A stretch of 64,000 nucleotides of DNA from Methylobacterium dankookense (GTDB lineage: Bacteria > Pseudomonadota > Alphaproteobacteria > Rhizobiales > Beijerinckiaceae): assembly GCF_902141855.1 (NCBI RefSeq), contig NZ_CABFVH010000015.1, positions 49,276-113,275 of the forward strand, written 5' to 3'. Positions 30,550-39,415 of the stretch are shown here, in pieces. A program made the position numbers and the translations under genes. Position 1 is the stretch's first letter, and each line of letters opens with the position of its first letter. Under the pieces are notes generated by a model. That model had not been told where the DNA came from. It searched no databases and worked only from the letters and a program-made list of their open reading frames with translations.

Positions 30550-31986
30550 TCAGGCGGCCCGGCGAAGCTTCGGCCAGTACTCGCGGAACAGCAGCGCCAG
30601 CGCGGCCAGGTAGAGCCCGCCGGAACCCGCGATGGTGAGGGCGAGGCGGAGCTTCGCGCCGAGCTGGCCCTGGAGATGGGGCGCGAGGGCGAGAGCCCCG
30701 ACCATCAGCGCGGTCGCGGCCGCGATCTTCAGGAGCGGCAACAGCGTGAAGCGCAGGCCCTGCCGCCACGCTCCGGCGAAGCAGATGACGAAGCCGAGCG
30801 CCGAGCCGGCGAGGCATCCGAGGCAGGCGCCCGGCAGGCCGCCCCAGGCAAGGCCGGCGGCGCAGCCGGCGAGGGTCGCCGCCGCCTCCGCCAGGTTCAC
30901 GCCGAGGAGGAAGCCGGTCCGGCCGAGCAGCAGGAAGACCTGATCGACGCAGTGGACGCGCAGGTTCCGGACCGCGGCCGCGACCGTGGCGATGGGCAGG
31001 AGCACCCGGGTCGCCTCACGGAACTCCGCGCCGATGAGCAGGTCGACGAGGGGCGGCGTCAGCCAGATCACCCCGACCGTCGACGGGACGAGGATCGCGA
31101 GCAGGAGCAGGCTGTTGCGGGAGACCTGCGCGTAGGCGGCCTCAGGACCGAACCGCTCCATGCGCTCGACGGCGATGGGGAAGGCCGCCGCCGTCACCAG
31201 CATGGCCGCGACCGACATCAGCCGCTGGCCGAGGCCCCAGCCGACCGAGAGCAGGCCCACCGCGGCGGCGCCCTCGAACTGCTCCACGATCACCCGGATG
31301 CCGTTCACCGTGAACCAGCCGACCGCGCCGGCCGCGAGGAGGGGTGCGCTGAAGAAGAAGGCCCGACGCAGCACCGCCCGGTCGAGGGAGATCGCGCGCG
31401 AGGGGACGACCGCGAGCCAGAGCACGGGCAGAACGACGATCTGGGCGAGGGCGAAGCCGGCGAGCGCCGCCGCCGCCGTGGGCGTCCAGACCACGAACCC
31501 GATCGCGATGCCGAGGCCGAGCACGGGCCCCACCGTCTGGGCGGCGGTGTAGAGCCCGATCGCCTGGGCCGAGCGCGCCCGCTCCGCCATGTGCATCGTG
31601 AGGCTGCGGCTGATCGTGTAGCCCACCGCGGCGGCGACGAGGCCCGGGGTCAGCGGGCTGTCGCCGATCGCCAGGAGCGCCACCGTGACGGCGAGCTGCA
31701 GGCTGGCGCTGCCCAGGAGCACCGCGTTCTCGTGGGCGCCCTGCCGCTGCTTCTCCTCCGGGCTCGCCGCCGCCGCCGCGTAGCGCAGGACGTAGCTCGA
31801 CCACCAGGCGAGGCAGAGCTGGAACACCAGCTCCTGCATGGCCAGGATCAGGGCGACCGTGCCGTAGGCGGCCGGCGGCATCAGATGGGTCCAGACCACC
31901 ACGGCCGCGAACTGGGCGAGCGGCCCGATCAGCTGCGCCGGCAGGTAGAGGAGCGTGCGGGACAGGAGCACGGGCGCCTCGTTCAA
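30550..31986 (-). CDS. Lipopolysaccharide/exopolysaccharide flippase (Wzx, MOP superfamily)
   Basis: The 478-residue protein has 12-14 predicted TM segments, starting LLYLPAQLIGPLAQFAAVVV and including YGTVALILAMQELVFQLCLA. It matches the oligosaccharide-flippase branch of the MOP family. The start is uncertain: the open frame begins at TTG 31986 without a strong ribosome site, and a GTG 15 nt downstream is also possible. As the second flippase of the window it probably exports the repeat unit built by the glycosyltransferases at 22.8-26.4 kb. Confidence 0.83.
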   Translation of the reverse strand: MNEAPVLLSRTLLYLPAQLIGPLAQFAAVVVWTHLMPPAAYGTVALILAMQELVFQLCLAWWSSYVLRYAAAAASPEEKQRQGAHENAVLLGSASLQLAVTVALLAIGDSPLTPGLVAAAVGYTISRSLTMHMAERARSAQAIGLYTAAQTVGPVLGLGIAIGFVVWTPTAAAALAGFALAQIVVLPVLWLAVVPSRAISLDRAVLRRAFFFSAPLLAAGAVGWFTVNGIRVIVEQFEGAAAVGLLSVGWGLGQRLMSVAAMLVTAAAFPIAVERMERFGPEAAYAQVSRNSLLLLAILVPSTVGVIWLTPPLVDLLIGAEFREATRVLLPIATVAAAVRNLRVHCVDQVFLLLGRTGFLLGVNLAEAAATLAGCAAGLAWGGLPGACLGCLAGSALGFVICFAGAWRQGLRFTLLPLLKIAAATALMVGALALAPHLQGQLGAKLRLALTIAGSGGLYLAALALLFREYWPKLRRAA

Positions 31987-32283
31987 CGCCGTCGCCGCCG
32001 GGACCGGGGCGAGGCGGGGGACTCAGCAAGAGAGCGTTGCGGTGCGGCGCACCGGTGCTCGCATGCAGCGGTTGGCGTGCCGGAATCGACGCGCGGAATG
32101 CCGCTTCTAACCCCATCCCCTCACCAAGGCGTGAACTGAACCCGCAGTCGTGCAACCGGTCAGCCATACGCGCTGGGAAAAAGCGCGCAGGGGTTGCGAG
32201 ATGTTAAGTTGTGCCGGGCACGCTCGTCCGTTGCGGCCGCCGCCGCTTCCTGACGGTTCGCCTTTCGGACAGCCCACCGTTCC

Positions 32284-35200
32284 ATGACCGCACAGATCCC
32301 CTCCGAGGCGGACCGGCTCGAGGCGCTGCACAGCCTGGGCGTGCGTCCGGCGCCCGAGCCGGAATACGACGCGATCTGCCGGACCGCCTGCGCCCTGTTC
32401 GATATGCCGATCGCCTGGGTGTCGCTGGTCGATGCGGAGGCGCAGTGGTTCAAGGCGCGCTGCGGCCTCGACCTCGACGGCACGGCGCGCGGCGCCTCGT
32501 TCTGCACCTACACCATCCGCTCCGACGACCTCCTGGTCATCGAGGACGCGACCCGGGATCCCCGCTTCGCCTCGGGTCCCCTGGTGCGGGGCGAGGTCGG
32601 CGTCCGCTTCTATGCCGGCGCCCCCCTGGTCCTCGGGCCGGGCCTGCGCCTCGGCGCCCTCTGCGTCGTCGACCGGGTGCCGCGCACCTTCTCCGAGCGC
32701 GAGCGCGCGCAACTCCGGGATCTCGCCCAGGTGGTCATGGCGCAGCTGCGCGCCGGGCGCGCCGCGCGCGAGGCCCGGGAGAGCGCGGCGAGCTTCCGCC
32801 TGCTCGCCGAGAGCACCAGCGACATGATCACGCGCTGCGACCTGCAGGGCACGCGTCTCTACGTCTCGCCGGCCTCCGAGACCCTGCTCGGCTACAAGCC
32901 GGAGGAACTCGTCGGCACGAAGCCCCGCGACCTGATCCATCCCGACGATGCCGAGGCCTATGGACGCCTGCTCGGCCAGGTCCGCTGCGGCGCGATCTCC
33001 CGCGCGGTGACGCAGCACCGCTACCGCCACAAGAACGGCTCCTGGATCTGGGTCGAGGTCTCCTTCGGCCTGGCGCGGGCGGACGAGGGCGAGCGGCCGG
33101 CGGGCTACATCGCCGCCGTGCGCGACGTCTCCCGCCGGAAGGAGGCCGAGGACCGCATGGCGCACATGGCGCGCCACGATCCCCTGACCGACCTGCCGAA
33201 CCGCCTGCTGTTCCGCGAGGAGCTGGAGCGGGCGCTGGCCCGGCTCGACCGCGACGGGACCGGCTTCGCCCTGCACTGCCTCGACCTCGACCGCTTCAAG
33301 AGCGTCAACGACACCCTCGGCCATCAGGCCGGCGACACGCTGCTGCGCGTGGTGGCGGGGCGAATCCGCGCCGTCCTGCGCCGGGGCGACGTGGCAGCGC
33401 GCCTCGGCGGCGACGAGTTCGTGATCATCCAGGCCGGTTGCGAGGGACCGGAGGATGCGGCGCGGCTCGCCGCGCGGGTCGTCGAGGCGATGGCCGCCCC
33501 CGTCGATCTCGGCGGCTACCCGGCCGGGATCGGCGTCAGCGTCGGCATCGCCCTGGCCCCCGGCGACGCGCGCGCGCCCGACAGCCTCATCGCCCGCGCC
33601 GACGCGGCGCTCTACCGCGCCAAGGCGGAAGGCCGGAACACCTGGCGCTTCGCCGCGACCGAGGAGATGCCGGGCACGTCCGCGCTGTCGGAAGCGGACC
33701 CGGCCGGCGGAGCCGTGGGCGAGCTCTGGTCGCGCATCGCCTCCGTCCCGCCGGATCGCGCCGGCTCGGTCCTGGGCTGCTTCGAGGCCCTCCTGGAGGC
33801 CACGGCGACCACGGTGTGGCGGGCCGCGGCAGACGGAACCCTGATCGAGGGGAACGGCTGGGATGCCCTGACCGGCCAGTCCCGCGAGGCGAGCCGCGGC
33901 GACGGCTGGCTCGCGGCCGTCCATCCGGCGGACCGGCCACGCACGCTCTCGACCTGGCGGGACATCGTGGCCGGGCGCGAGCCGCGCTCACTGGAATACC
34001 GGGTCCGGCGCGCCGACGGCAGCTATCGCTGGCTGCTGGTGCGGGCGGTGCCCCTCGCCGGACCGGACGGCCGCGTGCGCGAATGGGTCGGCAGCGCCAC
34101 GGACATCCACGAGCGCCGGCAGGCCGACGAGGTCCTGCGCAGCCGGGAGGAGCGCCTGCGCCTCGCGCTGCAGGCGGGCCGGATGGTCGCCTGGGAGCAC
34201 GACCTGCGCAGCGGCGCGTGCAGCCAGTCCGAGAACGCCGTTGAGGTGCTCGGCTCCGAGGCGATCCTCGGCGAGGGCTTCCTCGAGCGCGTGCATCCCG
34301 AGGACCGCGAGACCATGCAGGCCTTCCTCCGCGAGGGCGGCACCCGCGACAGCCTGGAATTCCGGTTCCAGCCCCCCTCCGGGCCGCAGCTCTGGCTGCG
34401 CTCCTGCGCCGAGCGGGTCGGGACCGACCGCATCGTCGGCATCACCTTCGACATCACCGAGCGCAAGCTCGCCGAGGAGGGGGCGTGGCGCGCCGCCAAC
34501 CACGACGCCCTGACCGGCCTGCCGAACCGCAAGCTCTTCCTGCAGCGGCTCGACGAGGAGCTCGCCGTCGTGGCGCGCGACGGGGGCGGCCTCAGCCTCC
34601 TCCTCGTCGACCTCGATTCCCTGCGCGAGATCAACGATGCCTTCGGGCAGGATACCGGCGACGGCATCCTCGTCGAGGTCGCCGCCCGCCTGAGGGTGGG
34701 CTTGCGGCCGACGGACATGGTCGCCCGGCTCGGCGGCGACGAGTTCGCGCTGCTCCTGACCGGCCGGCCCGGCCTCGACCACGCCGCCGCCCAGGCGCAG
34801 GCGATCGTCGCGCGCCTGCGTCAGCCCGTCCATTACCGGGGCCGCAGCCTCTCCTGCCGGGGCAGCGTCGGCGTCGCCGCCTACCTCGAGCATGACGGCC
34901 AGGCCCAGACGCTGATGACCGACGCGACCACGGCCCTCCTGCGGGCCAAGGCGCAGGGGCGCAGCCGGGCCGTGCTGTTCACGCCCGCGATGCGCGCCGA
35001 GACGGAGAGCCGGACGCGGATCGGCGGCGAGGTCCGGGCGGCGCTGGCGGCGCGGCAGATCGTCCCCTTCTACCAGCCCAAGGTCTGCTGCCGGACGGGG
35101 CGGATCAGCGGCTTCGAGGCGCTCGCGCGCTGGCAGCATCCGACGCGCGGCGTGCTGACGCCCGGCTATTTCGGCACGGCCTTCGAGGATCCCGAACTCG

Positions 35201-35817
35201 CGACGGCGATCGGCGACACGCTGATCCGGCACGTCGCCGCCGACATGCGCGCCTGGCGCGACGGCGGGCTCGATTTCGGCCGCGTCGCCGTCAACGTCTC
35301 CTCGGCGGAGTTCCGCAAGCCCGATCTCGCGGGCAGCATCCTGGAGGTGCTCGCGGGCTACGGCGTGCCGACCGCGCAGTTCGAGCTGGAGGTCACCGAG
35401 ACGGTCTTCCTCGGGCAGGGCGCCGAGAGCGTGCCGGCGGTCCTGAACCGCCTCCACGACAGCGGCGTCCTCGTGACGCTCGACGATTTCGGCACCGGCT
35501 TCGCCTCGCTGACGCACCTGAAGCAGTTCCCGGTCGATCACATCAAGGTGGACCAGAGCTTCGTGCGCAACATGGAGCAGGACGGCGACGACGCGGCCAT
35601 CGTGGCGGCGGTGGTCGGCCTCGGCCGCAGCCTCGGCATGCACGTGACCGCCGAGGGCGTGGAGAGCGCCGGCCAGGTCGAGCGCCTGCGCGCCCTCGGC
35701 TGCGACTACGCCCAGGGCTACCATTTCGCGAAGCCGATGGCGGCGTCCCGGGTGCCGCATTTCCTGCGGAACTGGGCCGCGCCCGCGCCGGACGCGGTGC
35801 GACTGAGATCGGCCTGA
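32284..35817 (+). CDS. GAF-PAS-GGDEF-PAS-PAS-GGDEF-EAL c-di-GMP signalling protein
   Basis: The 1177-residue cytosolic protein has a GAF domain (about 20-165, with SFCTYTIRSDDLLVIEDA), a PAS (about 175-300) and a first GGDEF (ARLGG375DEF379 with an RRGD I-site upstream). Two PAS domains follow (about 500-620 and 620-730), then a second GGDEF (817-821, I-site RPTD) and an EAL domain with E945-A-L and D1067-D1068-F-G-T-G. Both GGDEF motifs and both I-sites look intact, as do EAL catalytic motifs, so it could make and break c-di-GMP. Two intact diguanylate cyclase domains in one chain is uncommon. No TM segment. Location beside exopolysaccharide genes suggests biofilm control. Confidence 0.9.
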   Translation: MTAQIPSEADRLEALHSLGVRPAPEPEYDAICRTACALFDMPIAWVSLVDAEAQWFKARCGLDLDGTARGASFCTYTIRSDDLLVIEDATRDPRFASGPLVRGEVGVRFYAGAPLVLGPGLRLGALCVVDRVPRTFSERERAQLRDLAQVVMAQLRAGRAAREARESAASFRLLAESTSDMITRCDLQGTRLYVSPASETLLGYKPEELVGTKPRDLIHPDDAEAYGRLLGQVRCGAISRAVTQHRYRHKNGSWIWVEVSFGLARADEGERPAGYIAAVRDVSRRKEAEDRMAHMARHDPLTDLPNRLLFREELERALARLDRDGTGFALHCLDLDRFKSVNDTLGHQAGDTLLRVVAGRIRAVLRRGDVAARLGGDEFVIIQAGCEGPEDAARLAARVVEAMAAPVDLGGYPAGIGVSVGIALAPGDARAPDSLIARADAALYRAKAEGRNTWRFAATEEMPGTSALSEADPAGGAVGELWSRIASVPPDRAGSVLGCFEALLEATATTVWRAAADGTLIEGNGWDALTGQSREASRGDGWLAAVHPADRPRTLSTWRDIVAGREPRSLEYRVRRADGSYRWLLVRAVPLAGPDGRVREWVGSATDIHERRQADEVLRSREERLRLALQAGRMVAWEHDLRSGACSQSENAVEVLGSEAILGEGFLERVHPEDRETMQAFLREGGTRDSLEFRFQPPSGPQLWLRSCAERVGTDRIVGITFDITERKLAEEGAWRAANHDALTGLPNRKLFLQRLDEELAVVARDGGGLSLLLVDLDSLREINDAFGQDTGDGILVEVAARLRVGLRPTDMVARLGGDEFALLLTGRPGLDHAAAQAQAIVARLRQPVHYRGRSLSCRGSVGVAAYLEHDGQAQTLMTDATTALLRAKAQGRSRAVLFTPAMRAETESRTRIGGEVRAALAARQIVPFYQPKVCCRTGRISGFEALARWQHPTRGVLTPGYFGTAFEDPELATAIGDTLIRHVAADMRAWRDGGLDFGRVAVNVSSAEFRKPDLAGSILEVLAGYGVPTAQFELEVTETVFLGQGAESVPAVLNRLHDSGVLVTLDDFGTGFASLTHLKQFPVDHIKVDQSFVRNMEQDGDDAAIVAAVVGLGRSLGMHVTAEGVESAGQVERLRALGCDYAQGYHFAKPMAASRVPHFLRNWAAPAPDAVRLRSA

Positions 35818-36041
35818 AAGGAGCAGGGCGGTATTAATCCCGTCGAGCTCTGATCAAACATACGTGATGCGCCGGCCGGGTTTCAGTTCAAGCGCGGCTG
35901 TTGTGTTGGCTAATCGAGCCTTAAATCGATGTTTACCAATGTAACAAGATCTCATATCTGACGCGGCCGGTCGCCCGGCCGCAGAACCCGGTGGCGATCC
36001 GGTCCAGGCTTGTCGTCGGGAAGCGCGTCAGGGAGTCCGAG

Positions 36042-37145
36042 GTGCCAACACGTTCGTTGATGCGGCCGCGCGAGGAGGGACAGGGCGGCGCGACGGGAGC
36101 CCAGGCCTTCTCCTCCCGGCACTTCCTCAAGCTCGTCGAGGATACGGGCGAGGTCGGCTTCTGGTCCGCCGATTTGCGCCGGGATCAGCTCAGCGCCTCG
36201 GTCGGCCTCTACCGCATCTTCGGCCTCGATCCCGCGACCGAGATGACGTTCGGCTTCGGCCTCGACATGATCCATCCGGACGACAAGGCCGCGCATGGCG
36301 ACCAGATCGCGGTGCTGCGCAGCGGGCAGCCGATCAGTCGCGAGTTCCGCATCATCCGGCCGGACCGGACCCAGCGCTGGATCCTGCATCGCGCCGAGGT
36401 GATCGTCGGGGCGGACGGGCGGCCGAACCAGGGCATGGGCGTGGTCTTCGACGTGACCGCCCGCCACGACAGCCTGCGCTCCGTCGAGCAGCGGCACGAC
36501 CGCTTCAACGCCCTGCTCTCGGTGACCGCGGCGGTCGTCTGGATCGTCAGCCCGGACGGCGAGGCGCGCGAGATGCCGCAATGGCAGGTCCTGACCGGCC
36601 AGAGCCAGGCCGAATTGCGCGGGCAGGGCTGGCTCCAGGCCGTGCATCCGGAGGATCGCGAGCGCACGGAGGCGGCCTGGCGCACGGCCGTCTCCCACGT
36701 CTCGCCCTACAACACCGATTACCGCCTCCTCTGCGCGGACGGCGTCTATCGCTGGTTCAACGCCCGCGGCGTGCCGATCATGAACCGCGACGGCTCGATC
36801 CGCGAATGGGTCGGGGTCTGCCTGAGCGTGCCCGGCCAGAACCGCTACGGGCCGGCCGCCGCGCGGGCCGAGGCGCGGAGCGCCGCCGCCGACACCGCCG
36901 ACCGCGTCATCACCGCGGCCCAGGTCCGGGCCGCCCGCGGGATGACCGGCCTGTCGAAGGACGAGCTCGCCCGCCGGGCCAGCGTCTCGGTCTCGACCAT
37001 CGTGCGCCTGGAGGACGAGGAGACCACCGTGCGCCCGCGGGCCGATACCGTGCTCGCGGTCCGCAAGGTGCTGGAGCAGGCGGGCGTCGAGTTCACCTTC
37101 GACCACGGCGTGATGCCCGGCGTCCGGCCCGCGATGGGCCGGTAG
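36042..37145 (+). CDS. PAS-PAS sensor with C-terminal XRE-type HTH
   Basis: The 367-residue protein has two PAS domains (about 25-145 and 155-275, ending in the PAC-like MNRDGSIREWVGVCLSV) and a C-terminal helix-turn-helix (about 295-355) with LSKDELARRASVSVSTIVRL. It is a one-component regulator candidate that senses a ligand or redox state with PAS and binds DNA with the HTH. GTG 36042 with AGGGAG 6 nt upstream is preferred; GTG 35991 is in frame. The upstream 220 nt are AT-rich and probably contain its promoter. Its PAS domains resemble those of the preceding protein. Confidence 0.83.
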   Translation: MPTRSLMRPREEGQGGATGAQAFSSRHFLKLVEDTGEVGFWSADLRRDQLSASVGLYRIFGLDPATEMTFGFGLDMIHPDDKAAHGDQIAVLRSGQPISREFRIIRPDRTQRWILHRAEVIVGADGRPNQGMGVVFDVTARHDSLRSVEQRHDRFNALLSVTAAVVWIVSPDGEAREMPQWQVLTGQSQAELRGQGWLQAVHPEDRERTEAAWRTAVSHVSPYNTDYRLLCADGVYRWFNARGVPIMNRDGSIREWVGVCLSVPGQNRYGPAAARAEARSAAADTADRVITAAQVRAARGMTGLSKDELARRASVSVSTIVRLEDEETTVRPRADTVLAVRKVLEQAGVEFTFDHGVMPGVRPAMGR

Positions 37146-37193
37146 CGCTCTCCACCGGCGCTGAGGGGCCAGCTCGGCGCCGAGGCGCCCGGT

Positions 37194-37898
37194 TCAGAGG
37201 TGCTTCAGGCCGAAGCTGTCGAGGAGCGGCAGCAGCGTGTCGCGGGCGCGCAGGCGATGGGCGCGGGCGCTCTCCATGGCACCCGCCGCGTCGCCGGCCC
37301 GGATGCAGGCGACGATCCGGCGATGCTCCTCCACCGAGGCGCCCAGCTCGCGCCGGAGCTTCAGCGTGAACATCCGCGCCCTGTGCGACTGGTCGTTGAT
37401 GGTCTGGATGATCCGGATCATGCGGCCGTTGCCCGCCCCCTCGACCAGGGCGCGGTGGAAGCGCTCGTCCGCCTCGCCCCAGCTGCGCAGGTCCTGCTCC
37501 GTCCAGGCCGCCTCCATCGCGTCGGTCCGGTCCGCGAGCTCGTCCGCCACCGCCATGCGCCGCTCCTCGGGGCTCGCGGCGATCAGCTCGGCGGCCCGCC
37601 CCTCGATGGCGACGATGACGTCGTAGATCTCGCGCATGTCGTCGGGCGCCAGCGCGCAGATCAGGATGCCCCGGCGCGGCAGCACCCGCACGAGGCCGTC
37701 CTCCTGCAGGCGGATCGCGGCCTCGTGGACCGGCGTGCGGCTCATGCCGAGGCGAAGCGCGATCTCCTGCTCCGAGGCCTGGTAGCCCGGCGCGAAGCTC
37801 GAATCGCGGATCGCCTGCTTCATGGCCGCATAGGCGTCGTCCACGAGAGAGGGACGCCGCTCCGTCTCCCGATCCGCCTCCGCCCGTGCGCGCACCAT
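37194..37898 (-). CDS. GntR-family (FadR/FCD) transcriptional repressor of the tartrate-type cluster
   Basis: The 234-residue regulator has an N-terminal winged helix (ASEQEIALRLGMSRTPVHEA, then LQEDGLVRVLPRRG) and an all-helical FCD ligand domain with the D...H...H metal-site pattern (ADERFHRALVEGAGN, later EEHRRIVACIRAGD). ATG 37898 has GGAGG 8 nt upstream. It is divergent from the MFS, tartrate dehydrogenase and pyruvate kinase genes. Two matching palindromes lie in the intergenic region, so it probably represses both itself and the catabolic operon until a dicarboxylic or hydroxy acid inducer binds. Confidence 0.9.
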   Translation of the reverse strand: MVRARAEADRETERRPSLVDDAYAAMKQAIRDSSFAPGYQASEQEIALRLGMSRTPVHEAAIRLQEDGLVRVLPRRGILICALAPDDMREIYDVIVAIEGRAAELIAASPEERRMAVADELADRTDAMEAAWTEQDLRSWGEADERFHRALVEGAGNGRMIRIIQTINDQSHRARMFTLKLRRELGASVEEHRRIVACIRAGDAAGAMESARAHRLRARDTLLPLLDSFGLKHL

Positions 37899-37930
37899 GT
37901 CCGTCCCTCCAGGCCCGATTAGAACGTACC

Positions 37931-37946
37931 AGCTTCCATGCAAGCT
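37931..37946. promoter_or_regulatory. Probable GntR operator 1
   Basis: AGCTTCCATGCAAGCT is a 16-bp inverted repeat with a single mismatched pair, 33 nt upstream of the GntR start and 12 nt upstream of a TTGACA. It shares the CATGCAAG half with operator 2; centre-to-centre spacing is 62 bp, about six helical turns. Confidence 0.65.
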
Positions 37947-37957
37947 GCAATGGTCAC

Positions 37958-37963
37958 TTGACA
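37958..37963 (+). promoter_or_regulatory. Probable -35 element of the MFS/dehydrogenase operon
   Basis: A perfect TTGACA lies between the two GntR operator palindromes. A weak AACTCA-like -10 follows at about 37983. Operator 2 would then cover the transcription start, as expected for repression. Confidence 0.5.
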
Positions 37964-37994
37964 GACCGGCCCGACTCAGCGCAACTCATGCCAT

Positions 37995-38006
37995 CTTGCA
38001 TGCAAG
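37995..38006. promoter_or_regulatory. Probable GntR operator 2
   Basis: CTTGCATGCAAG is a perfect 12-bp palindrome in the GntR/MFS divergent region, 71 nt upstream of the MFS start codon. It has the same core as operator 1. Confidence 0.7.
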
Positions 38007-38076
38007 TTGGCGCGCAAAAATCCGCTCAAGGATCGATGCAAAGATCGACGCATGCCGGGCCAAGCAGGAGGAAACG

Positions 38077-39375
38077 ATGGACGGCTCGCTCGAGCGGGCG
38101 ACCATGCGCAGGGTCGCGTGGCGCCTGGTTCCCTTTATCTGCCTTCTCTACTTCATCGCCTTCATCGACCGCGTGAACATCGGCTTCGCGGCCCTGACGA
38201 TGAACAAGGATCTCGGCTTCTCATCGGCCGTATTCGGCTTCGGAGCCGGGATATTCTTCTTCGGCTACTTCCTGTTCGAGGTGCCGTCGAACATCATCCT
38301 CGACAAGGTGGGCGCTCGCCTCTGGATCGCCCGCGTGATGATCACGTGGGGCCTCATCTCCGGCGCCTTCGCCTTCGTGAAAGGCGAGTACAGTTTCTAC
38401 ACGCTGCGCTTCCTGCTCGGCGCGGCGGAGGCCGGCTTCTTTCCCGGCATCATCCTCTACCTGAGCTACTGGTTCCCGGCCCGCTACCGCGCCGGCGTCG
38501 TCTCGGTGTTCATGGCGGCGGCCCCGATCTCGGTGGTGATCGGCTCGCCCCTCTCCAGCGCGCTGCTGGCGATGGAGGGGATCTGGGGCCTGCACGGCTG
38601 GCAGTGGATGTTCATCATCGAGGCCATCCCGGCCGTCCTGCTCGGCGTCATGGTGCTGTTCTACATGACGGACCGGCCCGAGAAGGCGACGTGGCTCTCC
38701 GACGATCAGCGGGCCTGGCTCGTCGCGGAGATGAACGAGGAGCACGCCCGCAAACAGGTGAGCGCCAAGCACGGTATCCTCGCCGGTATGGCCGATCCCC
38801 GCGTGCTGGCCCTCGCGCTCGTCTATTTCGGCACCTCGGCCGGTCTCTACACGCTCGGCATCTGGGCGCCGCAGATCATCAAGAGCTTCGGGCTGTCGAC
38901 CATGGCGGTCGGCTTCCTCAACGGCGTGCCGCCGACCATCGCGATCGTCGCCATGATCCTGTGGGCCCGGCACTCCGACAGGACGGGCGAGCGCACCTGG
39001 CACGTGGTCATCGCCTGCATCGTCGCCTCGGTCGGCCTGATGCTGGCCGGCGGCGCGTCCTCGGCCGTCGCGGTCATCGCCGCGCTGAGCCTCGTCAATG
39101 TCGGCATCAGCGCGGCCAAGCCTCCGCTCTGGGCCATGCCGACCATGTTCCTGTCCGGCTCGGCGGCGGCGGTCGGCATCGCCACGATCAATTCGATCGG
39201 CAATCTCGGCGGGTTCGTCGGACCCTGGGCCATCGGCTGGATCAAGGATCAGACCGGCAGCTTCAGCGGCGGCCTGGTCTTCGTGGCAGGGCTGCTGGTC
39301 CTGTCCGCCGTCGTCACCCTCATCGTCGCCCGCTCAGGGCGGCGTCCCGAGCCCGCAGGCGCCGTCGCGCGCTGA
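38077..39375 (+). CDS. ttuB: MFS transporter, anion:cation symporter family (tartrate/hydroxy-acid uptake)
   Basis: The 432-residue permease has 12 TM segments and the ACS-family markers FIDRVNIGFAALTMNKDLGF and FEVPSNIILDKVGARLWIAR, followed by the loop RFLLGAAEAGFFPGIILYLS. Members import tartrate, phthalate, glucarate and similar acids with protons. AGGAGG is 5 nt upstream of ATG 38077. It precedes a tartrate dehydrogenase and a pyruvate kinase, the order of the ttuB-ttuC-ttuE cluster known from Agrobacterium vitis. The symbol rests on that context; substrate specificity is unproven. Confidence 0.85.
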   Translation: MDGSLERATMRRVAWRLVPFICLLYFIAFIDRVNIGFAALTMNKDLGFSSAVFGFGAGIFFFGYFLFEVPSNIILDKVGARLWIARVMITWGLISGAFAFVKGEYSFYTLRFLLGAAEAGFFPGIILYLSYWFPARYRAGVVSVFMAAAPISVVIGSPLSSALLAMEGIWGLHGWQWMFIIEAIPAVLLGVMVLFYMTDRPEKATWLSDDQRAWLVAEMNEEHARKQVSAKHGILAGMADPRVLALALVYFGTSAGLYTLGIWAPQIIKSFGLSTMAVGFLNGVPPTIAIVAMILWARHSDRTGERTWHVVIACIVASVGLMLAGGASSAVAVIAALSLVNVGISAAKPPLWAMPTMFLSGSAAAVGIATINSIGNLGGFVGPWAIGWIKDQTGSFSGGLVFVAGLLVLSAVVTLIVARSGRRPEPAGAVAR

Positions 39376-39415
39376 TCACGAATATCCTTCAAGCAACGCA
39401 GAGAGGACACGTCTC

